From Evansella halocellulosilytica (GTDB taxonomy: Bacteria > Bacillota > Bacilli > Bacillales > Salisediminibacteriaceae): DNA of 64,000 bases. The notes below the pieces were generated by a model, which did no database searches, was not told the origin of the DNA, and worked only from the letters and a program-made list of their open reading frames with translations. Shown here one piece after another: positions 36,250 through 46,893 of this stretch. Within the stretch, counting starts at the first letter, position 1. Each line of letters opens with the position of its first letter. Location of the stretch: contig NZ_NIST01000001.1 in assembly GCF_002335745.1 (NCBI RefSeq), positions 518,761 through 582,760 on the forward strand, read 5' to 3'. A program made the position numbers and the translations under genes.

Positions 36250-38065
36250 GATCGTTCACCGCCTTGTCCACTAACGGCAGACTAAAGGAAATCGTTGTTC
36301 CTTTCCCCCAGTCACTGCTTATCCAGATCGCTCCGTCATGTGTAAGAACTATTTCTTTTGCGATTGCCAACCCTAATCCTGTTCCGCCTAGATTACGGGA
36401 ACGCGCTTTATCCACTCGATAAAAACGGTCAAACACGTGTTGGATATTGTCTTTCGGAATTCCAACACCTTCGTCTTTTATACTAATGACGACACGATCC
36501 TTTTCTTTTTTCATAATACACGTAATCGCGCCGCCATGAGGTGAATACTTTACAGCATTCGATAAAATGTTATCCATTACTTGCGTAAGTTTATCTCGGT
36601 CACCTTTGACATAAATCGGCTCTACATTCGTTTTCCGAATAAATTCAATTGATTCATTTTTCGTAGACATCTCAAACCTGTCGATAATTTGATCGACAAA
36701 CGCTGCCATTTCAAATTGCGTCATATTCATATGGAAATCTTTACTATCCATTTTAGACAATTGTAATAAATCATTGACGAGTCGAATCATTCGTTCTGTT
36801 TCCGTTTGGGTAACATGAATAAACCTCGGCGCTACTTCCTTATCTTCAAGTGCACCATCTGCAAGAGCTTCTAAATAGCTCTTCATTGATGTTAGCGGTG
36901 TACGTAATTCGTGTGACACATTCGCAACGAACTCGCGTCTTTCTTCTTCAATTCGCTCTTGTTCCGTTACGTCATGTAACACAGCAATAATTCCGTTATA
37001 TTCACCATTTTCTTTTTCAATGATCGAGAAATTTGCTTCCAATATAATTTCTTCATCTTCATTGTCAAAATCTAATAAAATCGGATCTTGAATCGCATAT
37101 AAGTCTTCAAGGTCCATAAATTTGTTCAAGTTCAATATTTTTGTGATTTCTGAATCGAGAACATCTTCTTGTTTTTTATCTAGCATTTCTTCTGCTCTTC
37201 GATTCATTAAAATAATGTTCCCGTGCTTGTTCGTTGCAATAACTCCGTCTGTCATATGAGTCAGGACTGAAGAAAGCTTACGTCGTTCTCCTTCGGTTGT
37301 TGCATGGGCATCTTGCAGCTTATTTGTCAAATCATTAAAAGCGTTCGCGAGTTGACCGATTTCGTCATCACCGTACACTTTTACACTACGGGAAAAATCA
37401 CCCTTCCCCATAACGAGGGCTTGTCTTTTCATATCGACGATCGGGCTTGTAATCGTTCTCGACAAAAGAATCCCTAAAATAGCGGTAATCGCTAATGCCA
37501 TAATCGTACCTGTCATGAGAATTTGATTAATGGATTGCATCTGTTCGTATATTTCTTCCATCGATGCCTCGATATATAAAGCTCCGATAATATCATTGTC
37601 AGACTCAATCGGTTCTACTAGAACAAGGAGACGTTCTCCAGTTTCATCATTACGTACTGGTTCTGGCTCTGTTGGTGTACCAATTAATGCTCGTTTTATC
37701 CTTACTTCTGTTGTTCGTTGCCCGACAGTCTCACGGACACCCGGGCTTCCTGCAATGACCGTATTATTGCTGTCAATTACTTGAACATCTGTATCACCTA
37801 TATTGTATAAATCCGCTAGTAACCTCGTTATTTCCCATTGTAAATCTCGTTCCTCTTCTTCAACATCACGAGTTAATTCTTGCTCGACATTGTAAGCAAG
37901 CAAATTGGTTTGTTCATTAACCCGCTCTCTAAAGTTTTCGATAAGCTGATCTTCGAGCTGATTTGTGAAATACACTCCGATTACTTGCATGGCAACCAAA
38001 ATCAATAGCACATAAATAATGACAATTTTTACGTGTATTGATTTATAAAAGCGAATGTTTTTCAT
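36242..38065 (-). CDS. walK: Sensor histidine kinase WalK
   Basis: 607 residues with the full WalK layout: TM1 (about 14-34), extracellular PAS-like domain (35-180), TM2 (about 182-202), HAMP (203-256), cytoplasmic PAS (about 265-370), HisKA with phospho-acceptor His385 (NVSHELRTP) and HATPase (N box NAVKYS, G boxes DEGVGIP and GLGLAIAKE). It senses cell-wall state (lipid II or wall hydrolysis products) and phosphorylates WalR. The gene is 2 bases after walR. Confidence 0.97.
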   Translation of the reverse strand: MKNIRFYKSIHVKIVIIYVLLILVAMQVIGVYFTNQLEDQLIENFRERVNEQTNLLAYNVEQELTRDVEEEERDLQWEITRLLADLYNIGDTDVQVIDSNNTVIAGSPGVRETVGQRTTEVRIKRALIGTPTEPEPVRNDETGERLLVLVEPIESDNDIIGALYIEASMEEIYEQMQSINQILMTGTIMALAITAILGILLSRTITSPIVDMKRQALVMGKGDFSRSVKVYGDDEIGQLANAFNDLTNKLQDAHATTEGERRKLSSVLTHMTDGVIATNKHGNIILMNRRAEEMLDKKQEDVLDSEITKILNLNKFMDLEDLYAIQDPILLDFDNEDEEIILEANFSIIEKENGEYNGIIAVLHDVTEQERIEEERREFVANVSHELRTPLTSMKSYLEALADGALEDKEVAPRFIHVTQTETERMIRLVNDLLQLSKMDSKDFHMNMTQFEMAAFVDQIIDRFEMSTKNESIEFIRKTNVEPIYVKGDRDKLTQVMDNILSNAVKYSPHGGAITCIMKKEKDRVVISIKDEGVGIPKDNIQHVFDRFYRVDKARSRNLGGTGLGLAIAKEIVLTHDGAIWISSDWGKGTTISFSLPLVDKAVNDHD

Positions 38066-38067
38066 TT

Positions 38068-38775
38068 TTAGGACTCCTGATCAGCATTCCTTAAATAATA
38101 GCCAACACCTCTGCGTGTCACGATATACGTTGGATGGCTTGGATTATCTTCGACTTTTTCACGTAAACGACGTACAGTAACATCTACTGTACGCACATCA
38201 CCAAAGTAATCGTAGCCCCATACAGCTTGCAGTAAGTGTTCACGAGTCATTACTTGCCCAAGATGCTTTGCTAAATAATAAACGAGTTCGAACTCACGAT
38301 GAGTCAATTCGATCGGTTCTCCTCGTTTCGTCACTAAATAAGCATCAGGCTGAATGTGTAATGCTCCAATGTGTAGATCCTTTTTATCTTGTTCTGGTTC
38401 ATTTGAACGTTGATTACGGCGCAAGTTCGCTTTCACTCGAGCAATGAGCTCTCTCGTACTAAACGGTTTTGTTACGTAATCATCTGCTCCAAGCTCTAAT
38501 CCTAATACTTTATCTATTTCTGAATCCTTTGCAGTCAGCATAATAATCGGCATATCATATGTCTTTCTAATTTCTCTGCATACTTCCATGCCATCTTTAT
38601 ATGGCAGCATAATATCTAATAAGATAAGGTCAGGCACATGCTCTTTCGCTTTTTCAAGTGCATCATTGCCATCATTTGCAACGATGACGTCAAAACCATC
38701 TTTTTCAAGGCCAAACTTTAATATATCTGCAATTGGCTGTTCATCATCGACGACTAATATTTTTTGTTTATCCAT
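38068..38775 (-). CDS. walR: Response regulator WalR
   Basis: 235 residues: a receiver domain (acidic pair DD 10-11, phospho-acceptor Asp54, Lys in YVTKPFS) and an OmpR-type winged helix DNA-binding domain ending [29 protein letters not shown]. It is the essential regulator of cell-wall metabolism in Firmicutes and binds TGTWAH-N5-TGTWAH. First gene of the wal operon; a WalR box occurs 2 kb upstream, before the M23 peptidase. Confidence 0.97.
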   Translation of the reverse strand: MDKQKILVVDDEQPIADILKFGLEKDGFDVIVANDGNDALEKAKEHVPDLILLDIMLPYKDGMEVCREIRKTYDMPIIMLTAKDSEIDKVLGLELGADDYVTKPFSTRELIARVKANLRRNQRSNEPEQDKKDLHIGALHIQPDAYLVTKRGEPIELTHREFELVYYLAKHLGQVMTREHLLQAVWGYDYFGDVRTVDVTVRRLREKVEDNPSHPTYIVTRRGVGYYLRNADQES

Positions 38776-39006
38776 CGTTTACCAGCTCCTATTGTTGAAC
38801 ATAACGTTAATCTATTTGTCAACTGTCTTTTATTTTATCACATAAGAATACAATTAGCTTCTTAGCGGATGTTTTATTAGATTGATAGATTTTTAAACTT
38901 ACTCACCATTATAACAAGAATATTGGTATTCTTTGTATCAAGTAAAATAAATAATGAAGGGAATTTCTAGAAAATCACCTTCACATTGCCATTTATTATG
39001 TGAAAA

Positions 39007-39036
39007 TCCCTCCTAACCATTCAGGTTAAGAGGGAT
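39007..39036 (-). terminator. Terminator of the M23 peptidase gene
   Basis: TCCCTCCTAACC and GGTTAAGAGGGA form an interrupted stem with a TTTT run on the minus strand. Confidence 0.7.
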
Positions 39037-39071
39037 AACGCTTGTTGTTAAACGACTATGAGTTCTCTCTA

Positions 39072-40520
39072 TTAATTTAAATAATCCATCGGATCTTTTA
39101 ATTGGCCATTTTCATACACTTCAAAGTGTAAATGTACGCCCGTTGAGTTTCCGGTGTCACCCATCTTTCCGATCTCTTGACCTTTAGATACTGATTGTCC
39201 AGAACTAACACTAACGTTTTCTAAATGCGCGTACATCGTTTCCAATCCGTTATTATGATTAATTCGGATTGTATATCCGTATCCGTTCTCCCAACCAGCT
39301 GATGATACTGTTCCGTTATCTGCTGCTAAGATTTCATAGCTTGATGGACGAGCGATATCAATACCACGGTGAAATCTTCCCCAGCGATTACCTTGATAAC
39401 TAGAAATATAGCCTCCGACTGCCGGCCATCCTAATTGTCCTGACCCTCGGGATGGAGAAGTTTTCGTACCTTTTACAACAATTTTATTTTGCGGCTCAAC
39501 GACGGTTTCTTCTGAAACTGTTTCACGATTTACTGATTGGCCATTTTCATATGTTACGGCATACTCAATGACTTTTTCCCCTTCTTTTCCTTCTTGGGCT
39601 ACGTTCGTTTCGCCTTCCCATACATCACTGTCTTCTTTTGTTTCTGTTTTATATGAAATCGTTTCTTCTTCTTTTCCGATCTTTTCTACAATGACATTGA
39701 TCATCGGCTTTAACACTGTCACATTCAATTCATCGCCAATTTGCAATAACGTATCTTCATCAATATCTGAATTTAATGAAAGCAATTCACTTGTTGTTAA
39801 ATCATGGTCTGAAGCAATCGAACCTAATACATCACCTTCATCAACCGTGTAAACCTCTTCTTCTAAAGTACCTTTTTGAATTTTCTCAATGGCCTCTTTT
39901 TCACTCAAAATATCCTCTGGGTCAGCTGAAGCTTCTTCCCACTCTATGTCTTCTGAGAATTTAATATCAACGACTTTTGTATCGCCAACTTCTACAGTCA
40001 GTTCTTCATCGTCGTCTCTCGCCTCAAATTCTTCTAATTCTTCCTCTGACACAAATTCTAATTTGAATGTTTGTAAAAATTCATCCATATCCGTTTCACT
40101 GCTAATGTGACCAACCTCTGTATCACCGATCGTAATGAAGTTAGTCTCTGCTTGTACAGTCACTTTTTCTTCAAGTAATTCTAACGTGACATTGTTTAAC
40201 GCTCTCAGTTGGAATACTTGTTCTGGAACCATCGTAATTTCTTCTTCAAAAGTGACGTTTAAATCTTCATACTTTGAGGAAGAGTCTTCTATGTAGTCTT
40301 CTTTGAAATCTTCTATGATTTCCGTGTCATCAACAATACCGATTCTCGCATCTCCATAATAAACATGATAGATTGTTTGAATTCCTTGGCTTTCATCTTC
40401 TTCAGCTGTATCCATATCTGCGCTAGCCAATTGAGCAGAAGCTCCAAAAAACAAGCTAAGCAATAATGTAATCATTGTGATTCGAAAAAGTGAAAGTAAT
40501 GGTATATTTCCTGTGACCAT
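39072..40520 (-). CDS. Secreted M23 peptidase with LysM and G5 domains
   Basis: 482 residues. Signal peptide (about 1-34, cleavage near ASA), a long acidic N-terminal region, a LysM-like module (about 225-270, YTVDEGDVLGSIASDHDLTTSE), a G5 domain (about 272-350) and a C-terminal M23 endopeptidase (about 365-482) with HRGIDIA and VHLHFEV zinc-binding motifs. It should cut peptidoglycan cross-bridges during growth. It lies immediately upstream of walR in the same direction, and a perfect WalR box lies about 200 bp before it, so it is probably a WalRK target. RBS AGGAGGAG. Confidence 0.92.
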   Translation of the reverse strand: MVTGNIPLLSLFRITMITLLLSLFFGASAQLASADMDTAEEDESQGIQTIYHVYYGDARIGIVDDTEIIEDFKEDYIEDSSSKYEDLNVTFEEEITMVPEQVFQLRALNNVTLELLEEKVTVQAETNFITIGDTEVGHISSETDMDEFLQTFKLEFVSEEELEEFEARDDDEELTVEVGDTKVVDIKFSEDIEWEEASADPEDILSEKEAIEKIQKGTLEEEVYTVDEGDVLGSIASDHDLTTSELLSLNSDIDEDTLLQIGDELNVTVLKPMINVIVEKIGKEEETISYKTETKEDSDVWEGETNVAQEGKEGEKVIEYAVTYENGQSVNRETVSEETVVEPQNKIVVKGTKTSPSRGSGQLGWPAVGGYISSYQGNRWGRFHRGIDIARPSSYEILAADNGTVSSAGWENGYGYTIRINHNNGLETMYAHLENVSVSSGQSVSKGQEIGKMGDTGNSTGVHLHFEVYENGQLKDPMDYLN

Positions 40521-40719
40521 GATTCTCCTCCTAAAAGTACATTCGTTATTTATATAAACTGTTACAAATCTCCTACTCTATTAACCAAAACTAATTCTAT
40601 CATATTAAATAAGTCAATTGCGGAATTTATCAAATCGTAAAAAAAATGTATTATTCCTGTTATATTTTGTAATTTAACAGTAGAAAATAGGCATATTTGC
40701 GTCATTTATCGTATAATCT

Positions 40720-40744
40720 TGTAACATTTCTGTAAAGTTGTAAC
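40720..40744. promoter_or_regulatory. WalR binding site
   Basis: TGTAAC-ATTTC-TGTAAA (40720-40736) exactly fits the WalR direct repeat TGTWAH-N5-TGTWAH, and a third TGTAAC follows two bases later. It lies about 200 bp upstream of the M23 peptidase start, on the opposite strand to the gene. Confidence 0.7.
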
Positions 40745-40904
40745 TTTTCCCATTCATTTTGTCATTTTAGTTATTTTGACGGATGTGAATAGAGTAACAA
40801 ACACTACCGGGACATTTAAATAGGGAAATGGAGATATTGTCTTGCTTGTATTAATAATGATACGGTCTGGCGTGAAAGGAACGTTTGGGTGAAAGATGAG
40901 GGCG

Positions 40905-41098
40905 TACTTTGCAGGACATTCAATCCGTTATTTACAATAATCAAGCTGATTTTGTGATACAAGAGGACACCAAGTTCGCTATTTCATGAATTCGACCGAA
41001 AATAGCCCTCTTTTTTGCCGGATAACGGAACTCCTGGCCGTCAAGCTAAACAATGGACCTGTTTTTTGTGAAATAAGGTCTCCTGTGAATATAGAATA
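40905..41098. repeat. Family A repeats on the left of the IS element
   Basis: Units in both orientations: AGGACATTCAATCCGTTATT, GAGGACACCAAGTTCGCTAT and the inverse GCCGGATAACGGAAC. No gene. Similar fragments resume at 42541-42620 on the other side of the IS. Confidence 0.6.
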
Positions 41099-41168
41099 AA
41101 AAGTGGACACCCCTTTAACGAACATTATAATTGGACATGATGAGATGATAATACAAGGAGGGGTTCCC

Positions 41169-41492
41169 ATGGGTGAACGTCGGCAAAGGTATAGTGAAGA
41201 ATTTAAACGTCAAACAGTTAAATTTGCTCAAGAGCAAAAGCAAAAGAAAACGATGAGAGACATAGCACAAGAATTAGATATTCCATTAAGTTGCCTACAT
41301 CAGTGGATGACTCAATATCGAGAATTTGATAATGAACCACTGGCAAGTGAGGAACGTATTCGTAAATTAGAACAACAGTTACGAGATCAAGAACGTCAAT
41401 TAAGAGAAAAAGACCGCAAACTAGCAGACACTCAAGAAGAGTTGGCAATTGTAAAAAAGGCGGTGCACATCTTCAGCAAACCACGGCCATGA
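41169..41492 (+). CDS. IS3-family transposase OrfA
   Basis: 107 residues: a helix-turn-helix (RQRYSEEFKRQTVKFAQEQ ... MRDIAQELDIPLSCLHQW) and a C-terminal leucine-zipper-like coiled coil. The slippery heptamer A AAA AAG occurs at the EELAIVKKAVH codons near 41454; a -1 shift there enters the orfB frame and would make the OrfAB fusion. The stop TGA also overlaps the orfB ATG (ATGA). RBS AAGGAGG. Confidence 0.9.
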   Translation: MGERRQRYSEEFKRQTVKFAQEQKQKKTMRDIAQELDIPLSCLHQWMTQYREFDNEPLASEERIRKLEQQLRDQERQLREKDRKLADTQEELAIVKKAVHIFSKPRP

Positions 41493-42361
41493 GGTTCGAA
41501 TTCATTGAAAAGCATAGCTCCGAATTTTCAGTGAAGAAGATGTGTAAAGTACTGCAAGTATCGCGGAGTGGCTATTTCAAGTGGAAAAAACGTGAGGTTA
41601 GTCAACAAGAGCTTCGAAAAAGAGAAATTCAAGACCGAATCGAGTACCATTTTAAAGATAGTCATGGGATTTATGGTAGTCCGAAAATCACCCAAATGTT
41701 GTGGAAAGAAAACTATCAAGTTAGTCAAAGAACAGTTAGTAAATATATGAATGAGCTAGGGTTACGCTCTTGTGTGTCAAAGAAGTTCAAGGTCGTTACA
41801 ACAGATTCTAATCATGCAAATCCTATCGCTCCTAATAAATTGGATCAAAACTTTCGTATAGCAGCTCCTAACAAGGTTTGGGGTGCTGATATTACCTATA
41901 TTCCTTGTCGCCAGGGGAAATTATACTTGGCGGTCATCCTTGATCTTTGTACTCGTGAAATTGTTGGCTGGAGTCTTAAAGGTCACATGGCAAATGAAAT
42001 CGTGTTAGAAGCTCTGGAAAATGCTTATGAATCAAAAAATCCAAACAAAGACTTAATCCATCATTCAGACCGAGGTACTCAATACGCATCAAAAGAATAT
42101 CGTCAACGACTCGAAAGTTATGGTATGGAAGCTAGTATGAGTCGTACTGGCAATTGTTATGACAATGCTTGTGTAGAATCATTTTTTAGTGTTTTGAAAA
42201 AAGAATTATTAAAAGGTCGTCGGTTTAAAACCAAGGAGCAGGCTTATACTAGTATGTTCCAATACATTGAGTTTTTCTATAATCGCAAAAGAATACACAG
42301 TTCTATTGGATACCTGTCACCAATGCAATATGCAAAGCAGTTTGATAGGAAAGCTGCTTAA
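41489..42361 (+). CDS. IS3-family transposase OrfB (DDE integrase core)
   Basis: 290 residues with an HTH_21 region and an rve-type catalytic core: first Asp in VWGADITYIP, second in HHSDRGTQYAS, Glu in CYDNACVESFFSVLKKEL. All three DDE residues are present. It can be expressed separately or as OrfAB by -1 frameshifting. The C-terminal IHSSIGYLSPMQYA is typical of the family. Confidence 0.93.
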   Translation: MRFEFIEKHSSEFSVKKMCKVLQVSRSGYFKWKKREVSQQELRKREIQDRIEYHFKDSHGIYGSPKITQMLWKENYQVSQRTVSKYMNELGLRSCVSKKFKVVTTDSNHANPIAPNKLDQNFRIAAPNKVWGADITYIPCRQGKLYLAVILDLCTREIVGWSLKGHMANEIVLEALENAYESKNPNKDLIHHSDRGTQYASKEYRQRLESYGMEASMSRTGNCYDNACVESFFSVLKKELLKGRRFKTKEQAYTSMFQYIEFFYNRKRIHSSIGYLSPMQYAKQFDRKAA

Positions 42362-42540
42362 TACGAGTAGTAGTTTGGCCCTTACTTCACCTAACCATCA
42401 AACAGATGATGAAGTGGAGGGGTCAAGCGGTTTGGGCTTGACGCTTCCGCTGAATTATCTATACTTTTCGAAAGGTGAACAAAGGCCAACTAGTTAAAGC
42501 AACTATAAATCCAAAAATTCGTTATTTAGGTGTCTACTTT

Positions 42541-42620
42541 CTTGACATAGGTCCACTGTGTCCGCATCCGTATGCAATCCAATTAGCCATCGTCCTTTGG
42601 CACCAAAGTGTCCTTTGCAA
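42541..42620. repeat. Family A repeat fragment right of the IS
   Basis: Contains TAGGTCCACTGTGTCCGCAT and related words resembling the left-hand cluster, consistent with the IS having landed in a repeat array. Confidence 0.4.
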
Positions 42621-42631
42621 TATTAAACGTA

Positions 42632-42662
42632 AACTGCCCAAATCCTGGTACGATTTGGGCAG
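42632..42662 (-). terminator. Terminator of the DUF2512 genes
   Basis: CTGCCCAAATC pairs with GATTTGGGCAG; the minus strand continues TTTACGTTT. Confidence 0.75.
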
Positions 42663-42668
42663 CTAATG

Positions 42669-43109
42669 TTACTTTTTCTTCTTGTTCATTTCAGACTTCA
42701 CATCGTTTTCTTCTGCAAATTCAGTCTTGAATTGAGGTTTGAAGCCTGATGAGCGTTCTTGCTTTTCAGTAAATTTAGCAATATAAAATTCATGGTACAG
42801 TGCTTCTAAAAACGTAATAAATATCGCCGTTAACATTGCATTCATTCCATTTACTGCGTTATACGTAATAATGAACCAATGCATAAACACCCAAACGGCT
42901 AAAGTATAATAAACAAAGTCTCCAATTGAAGCAATTAAGTTTCCGTATTTAGGATATAAAAACAGATCCCCTAATACATAAGCTGGTATGATCAAAATTA
43001 AGGTTGTAAGAAGGATGATATATATAGGGACTTCAAACAGTGAGAGTGTAGATAATAGAACAATTGAAACAAATCCAAATTTTATGGCCAAAGCTTTAAG
43101 GTGCTTCAT
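42669..43109 (-). CDS. DUF2512 membrane protein (YndM-like)
   Basis: 146 residues: four transmembrane helices (about 8-27, 30-50, 60-80, 85-103) and a charged, lysine-rich cytoplasmic tail ending NKKKK. It matches the DUF2512/YndM family of Bacillus membrane proteins of unknown function. A homologous gene lies just upstream, so the two are a tandem pair, probably cotranscribed. Confidence 0.8.
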   Translation of the reverse strand: MKHLKALAIKFGFVSIVLLSTLSLFEVPIYIILLTTLILIIPAYVLGDLFLYPKYGNLIASIGDFVYYTLAVWVFMHWFIITYNAVNGMNAMLTAIFITFLEALYHEFYIAKFTEKQERSSGFKPQFKTEFAEENDVKSEMNKKKK

Positions 43110-43201
43110 TACATACTACTCCTTTGTGCAATCAGACGTTCAATTCATGATTTATTCCTTATTAGGATGTCTCTACCTAAGGAGAAATATGATATGATAT
43201 T

Positions 43202-43549
43202 TTATTTCTTTCCTGTAGGGTAGCTAATATAAATATGAAGGATCCATTCCCCTACACAAATAGATACTGCCGAAATTAAAGCAGCCAAAAACGGAACTGC
43301 TGTTCCATAAATAAATGGTCCGAATAACCAAATAAAGACGAGTGAGAATAAAAAGTCAACTGCTGTCGCTATCGTGTTATTCGATAATTTCAACAACCAA
43401 ATATCGCCAATTATATAACTGATTGCAATAAGCAGTATTGAAAGTCCTACTGTATGCAAAAATGAAAAATCGTAAAGGCCAGACAAAATGATTAATAAAA
43501 TAAAGGTGATGACGATAATTTTTATACTCAATGCAGCTATATGCTTCAT
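43202..43549 (-). CDS. DUF2512 membrane protein, second copy
   Basis: 115 residues with four predicted helices, starting MKHIAALSIKIIVI like its neighbour (MKHLKALAIKFGFV) but lacking the long charged tail. ATG 43549 with AGGGAG 10 bases upstream; the in-frame TTG two codons earlier is possible. Function unknown. Confidence 0.8.
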   Translation of the reverse strand: MKHIAALSIKIIVITFILLIILSGLYDFSFLHTVGLSILLIAISYIIGDIWLLKLSNNTIATAVDFLFSLVFIWLFGPFIYGTAVPFLAALISAVSICVGEWILHIYISYPTGKK

Positions 43550-43555
43550 GAACAA

Positions 43556-43990
43556 ACCGCTCCCTTTAGCATGAGTAAATGCTTTTTACAACTTAGTTAG
43601 GTAACGTTAGTTTCCGCTTTTATGCATCAAGATATTCATATGGAATTTTGTGTAATGAACGTTTACGATGAGGCGCTTTCATACTCAGGGGTTTTGCACT
43701 TTTCAACTTATCAGTACTGTGACAGAGTATAGTTATAAAATATGTCGCATTAGTAATTGAAAGAGAGGAAACACGTGGAAAAAATAAATTTACTACTTTT
43801 TTTGAAAATAGCAAAATAAAATGAAAAAAACACCTTTTGAAGGTGCCTTTAACGATTAAGTGTATTCACAATGGATATTTCTAATGTTTTTATGCTTTTG
43901 ATGCTGATCTAGGTTTATCCGCGAATTAGAATAATTCTAAATAAAATACTGATCTTCTAATCCAAGACCCCTTCCATCAGAACTCTCAGA
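43556..43990. other. Intergenic region between DUF2512 gene and tRNA operon
   Basis: Holds a hairpin ACACCTTTTGAAGGTG near 43830. No supported gene; a 64-codon minus frame at 43620-43814 has no RBS and no recognisable similarity. Confidence 0.4.
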
Positions 43991-43992
43991 AT

Positions 43993-44018
43993 AAAAAAAA
44001 CTATCCATTACGGATAGG
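43993..44018 (-). terminator. Terminator of the tRNA operon
   Basis: On the minus strand CTATCC-GTAAT-GGATAG followed by eight T, 16 bases after the tRNA-Thr CCA end. Confidence 0.88.
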
Positions 44019-44033
44019 CTTAACTTTATGTAG

Positions 44034-44109
<76 letters not shown>

Positions 44110-44123
44110 AATTGTAATCAAAA

Positions 44124-44199
44124 TGGTGGCTTGGGACGGAATCGAACCGCCGACACATGGATTTTCAGTCCATTGCTCTACCAACTGAGCTACCAAGCC
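44124..44199 (-). tRNA. tRNA-Phe (anticodon GAA)
   Basis: 76 nt with encoded CCA. Acceptor GGCTTGG, anticodon stem-loop ATGGACTGAAAATCCAT, T-arm GGCGGTTCGATTCCGTC. A partial 5' copy of this gene lies 154 bp upstream at 44327-44353. Confidence 0.97.
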
Positions 44200-44250
44200 T
44201 TGAATAAAAGTAATCGAATATATTATGTTTTATAGCTACAATATAATAAT

Positions 44251-44332
44251 GCTCTTCCTCTTCTAGCAAATCATTGAAGCTTATGCGTCGAGGCAGCTTG
44301 ATGCTGACTCAGCGAAGTATTGCTCGTTGCTC
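44251..44332 (-). repeat. Family B repeat body fused to a tRNA-Phe fragment
   Basis: Reading on the minus strand, the tRNA-Phe 5' fragment runs directly into GAGCAACGAGC..., then TTCGCTGAGTC, CTCGACGCATAAGCTTC and CTAGAAGAGGAAGAGC. These are the same landmarks, in the same order, as the repeats at 52.2 and 62.1-62.4 kb. Confidence 0.7.
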
Positions 44333-44353
44333 TACCGACTGAGCTACCAAGCC
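44327..44353 (-). pseudogene. tRNA-Phe 5' fragment
   Basis: 27 bp matching the first 26-27 nt of tRNA-Phe with one change (GTCGGT for GTTGGT). The match ends at AGAGCA, where the family B repeat begins. Confidence 0.85.
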
Positions 44354-44374
44354 TAATTCGCATTGCGATTAAAA

Positions 44375-44450
44375 TGGCGGTCCCGACGGGAATCGAACCC
44401 GCGATCTCCTGCGTGACAGGCAGGCATGTTAACCGCTACACCACGGGACC
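44375..44450 (-). tRNA. tRNA-Asp (anticodon GTC)
   Basis: 76 nt with encoded CCA. Acceptor GGTCCCG/CGGGACC, anticodon loop CTGTCAC, T-arm CGGGTTCGATTCCCG. Confidence 0.97.
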
Positions 44451-44527
44451 TTGTCCAAAAATAAAAAACTATGAAAAGTTTATGTATAAAAAGTCACTTT
44501 TCAAAGCTAATTGGCATTAAAAATAAT

Positions 44528-44892
<365 letters not shown>

Positions 44893-45013
44893 ACGATATG
44901 AATGCTTACGGATGATGTTTTGCTCCGCTGCATTTTTGACTCCTTAAGTAGTATGTGAAGTCACCTTAGTAATTATACCTGATTCGGTATGATTTGTAAA
45001 CAAATATATTTAA

Positions 45014-45089
45014 TGGTGACCCGTAGGGGATTCGAACCCCTGTTACCGCCGTGAAAGGGCGGTGTCTTAACCACTTGACCAACGGGCCA
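45014..45089 (-). tRNA. tRNA-Glu (anticodon TTC)
   Basis: 76 nt with encoded CCA. Acceptor TGGCCCG, anticodon loop CTTTCAC, T-arm AGGGGTTCGAATCCCCT. First gene after the operon promoter. Confidence 0.96.
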
Positions 45090-45121
45090 CTTGAAATTGA
45101 TTAATTGCAGCGACAAGAAAT

Positions 45122-45150
45122 ATAATAACATCGAATGAAGTATCATGCAA
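45122..45150 (-). promoter_or_regulatory. Promoter of the tRNA operon
   Basis: On the minus strand TTGCAT, exactly 17-bp spacer, TATTAT, about 33 bases before tRNA-Glu. No later promoter is obvious, so the repeats are probably part of the primary tRNA transcript. Confidence 0.65.
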
Positions 45151-45238
45151 GATGTTTTTCAAAAAAAATTTTTTCATTTGCAATACTTTTCAACAATAAC
45201 GAAAATGACTTAAAAAATCAATACATTAAAATACAATT

Positions 45239-45270
45239 AGGAGGTGCGCCTTATTAGGCACTCCCTCCTA
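45239..45270 (-). terminator. Terminator after purA
   Basis: AGGAGGTGCGCC and GGCACTCCCTCCT form an imperfect stem; the minus strand continues AATTGTATTTT. Confidence 0.6.
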
Positions 45271-45282
45271 ACATGTTACGTA

Positions 45283-46590
<1,308 letters not shown>

Positions 46591-46668
46591 CTATCTCATT
46601 ATTTTGATCATTAATGATAATTCTTAAAACCATCGTTAGTGTACCAATTCACACCAGCTAAGTCAACC

Positions 46669-46716
46669 AAAATCCGAACATTATCGTGCAGTACTCATCA
46701 TTACGTTCGTTTTATT
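46669..46716. promoter_or_regulatory. PurR operator (paired PurBoxes) and purA promoter
   Basis: AAAATCCGAACATTA (46669-46683) fits the PurBox consensus AWWWCCGAACWWT. An inverted, weaker box TTACGTTCGTTTTATT is at 46701-46716. The purA -10 TATAAT (minus strand, 46714-46719) overlaps the second box. Confidence 0.75.
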
Positions 46717-46737
46717 ATATCCTATTTTATTAAAGTT

Positions 46738-46790
46738 GAAATATCCATAAATATCCATGTGCCAGGCACGTGGATATTTATGGATATTTC
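46738..46790. repeat. 53-bp near-perfect palindrome upstream of purA
   Basis: Two 26-bp arms match in 25 of 26 positions around a single central A; the centre is GTGCCAGGCAC and each arm carries ATATCCAT repeats. It overlaps the likely purA -35 region. No T run follows on either strand, so it is not a standard terminator. Confidence 0.85.
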
Positions 46791-46893
46791 GTGTATGTTT
46801 ATAGGTGCTTATGGACGGAGGGTGTGCTTAACGTGTTTACAGTATGTTTTGTCATGTATTTGAATTGTATATAGGTAAATATTGGGAGGAGTG

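Larger units (their letters stand above)
41100..42540 (+). mobile_element. IS3-family insertion sequence
   Basis: About 1.44 kb with imperfect terminal inverted repeats: AAAGTGGACACC at 41100-41111 and, on the other strand, AAAGTAGACACC at 42529-42540, both followed by an AACGAA block. It contains orfA and orfB of an IS3-type transposase. No clear target duplication is visible. Both genes look intact, so it may be active. It sits inside a family A repeat cluster. Confidence 0.85.

Noticed and set aside
43770-43790. GAAACACGTGGAAA near the tRNA operon as a parS site
   Set aside because: Only one half fits the consensus; several mismatches in the other half.
43620-43814. 64-codon minus ORF
   Set aside because: No RBS, no recognisable similarity, and low-complexity sequence.
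46639-46863. 74-codon plus ORF upstream of purA
   Set aside because: It spans the PurBoxes and the long palindrome; composition is not protein-like.
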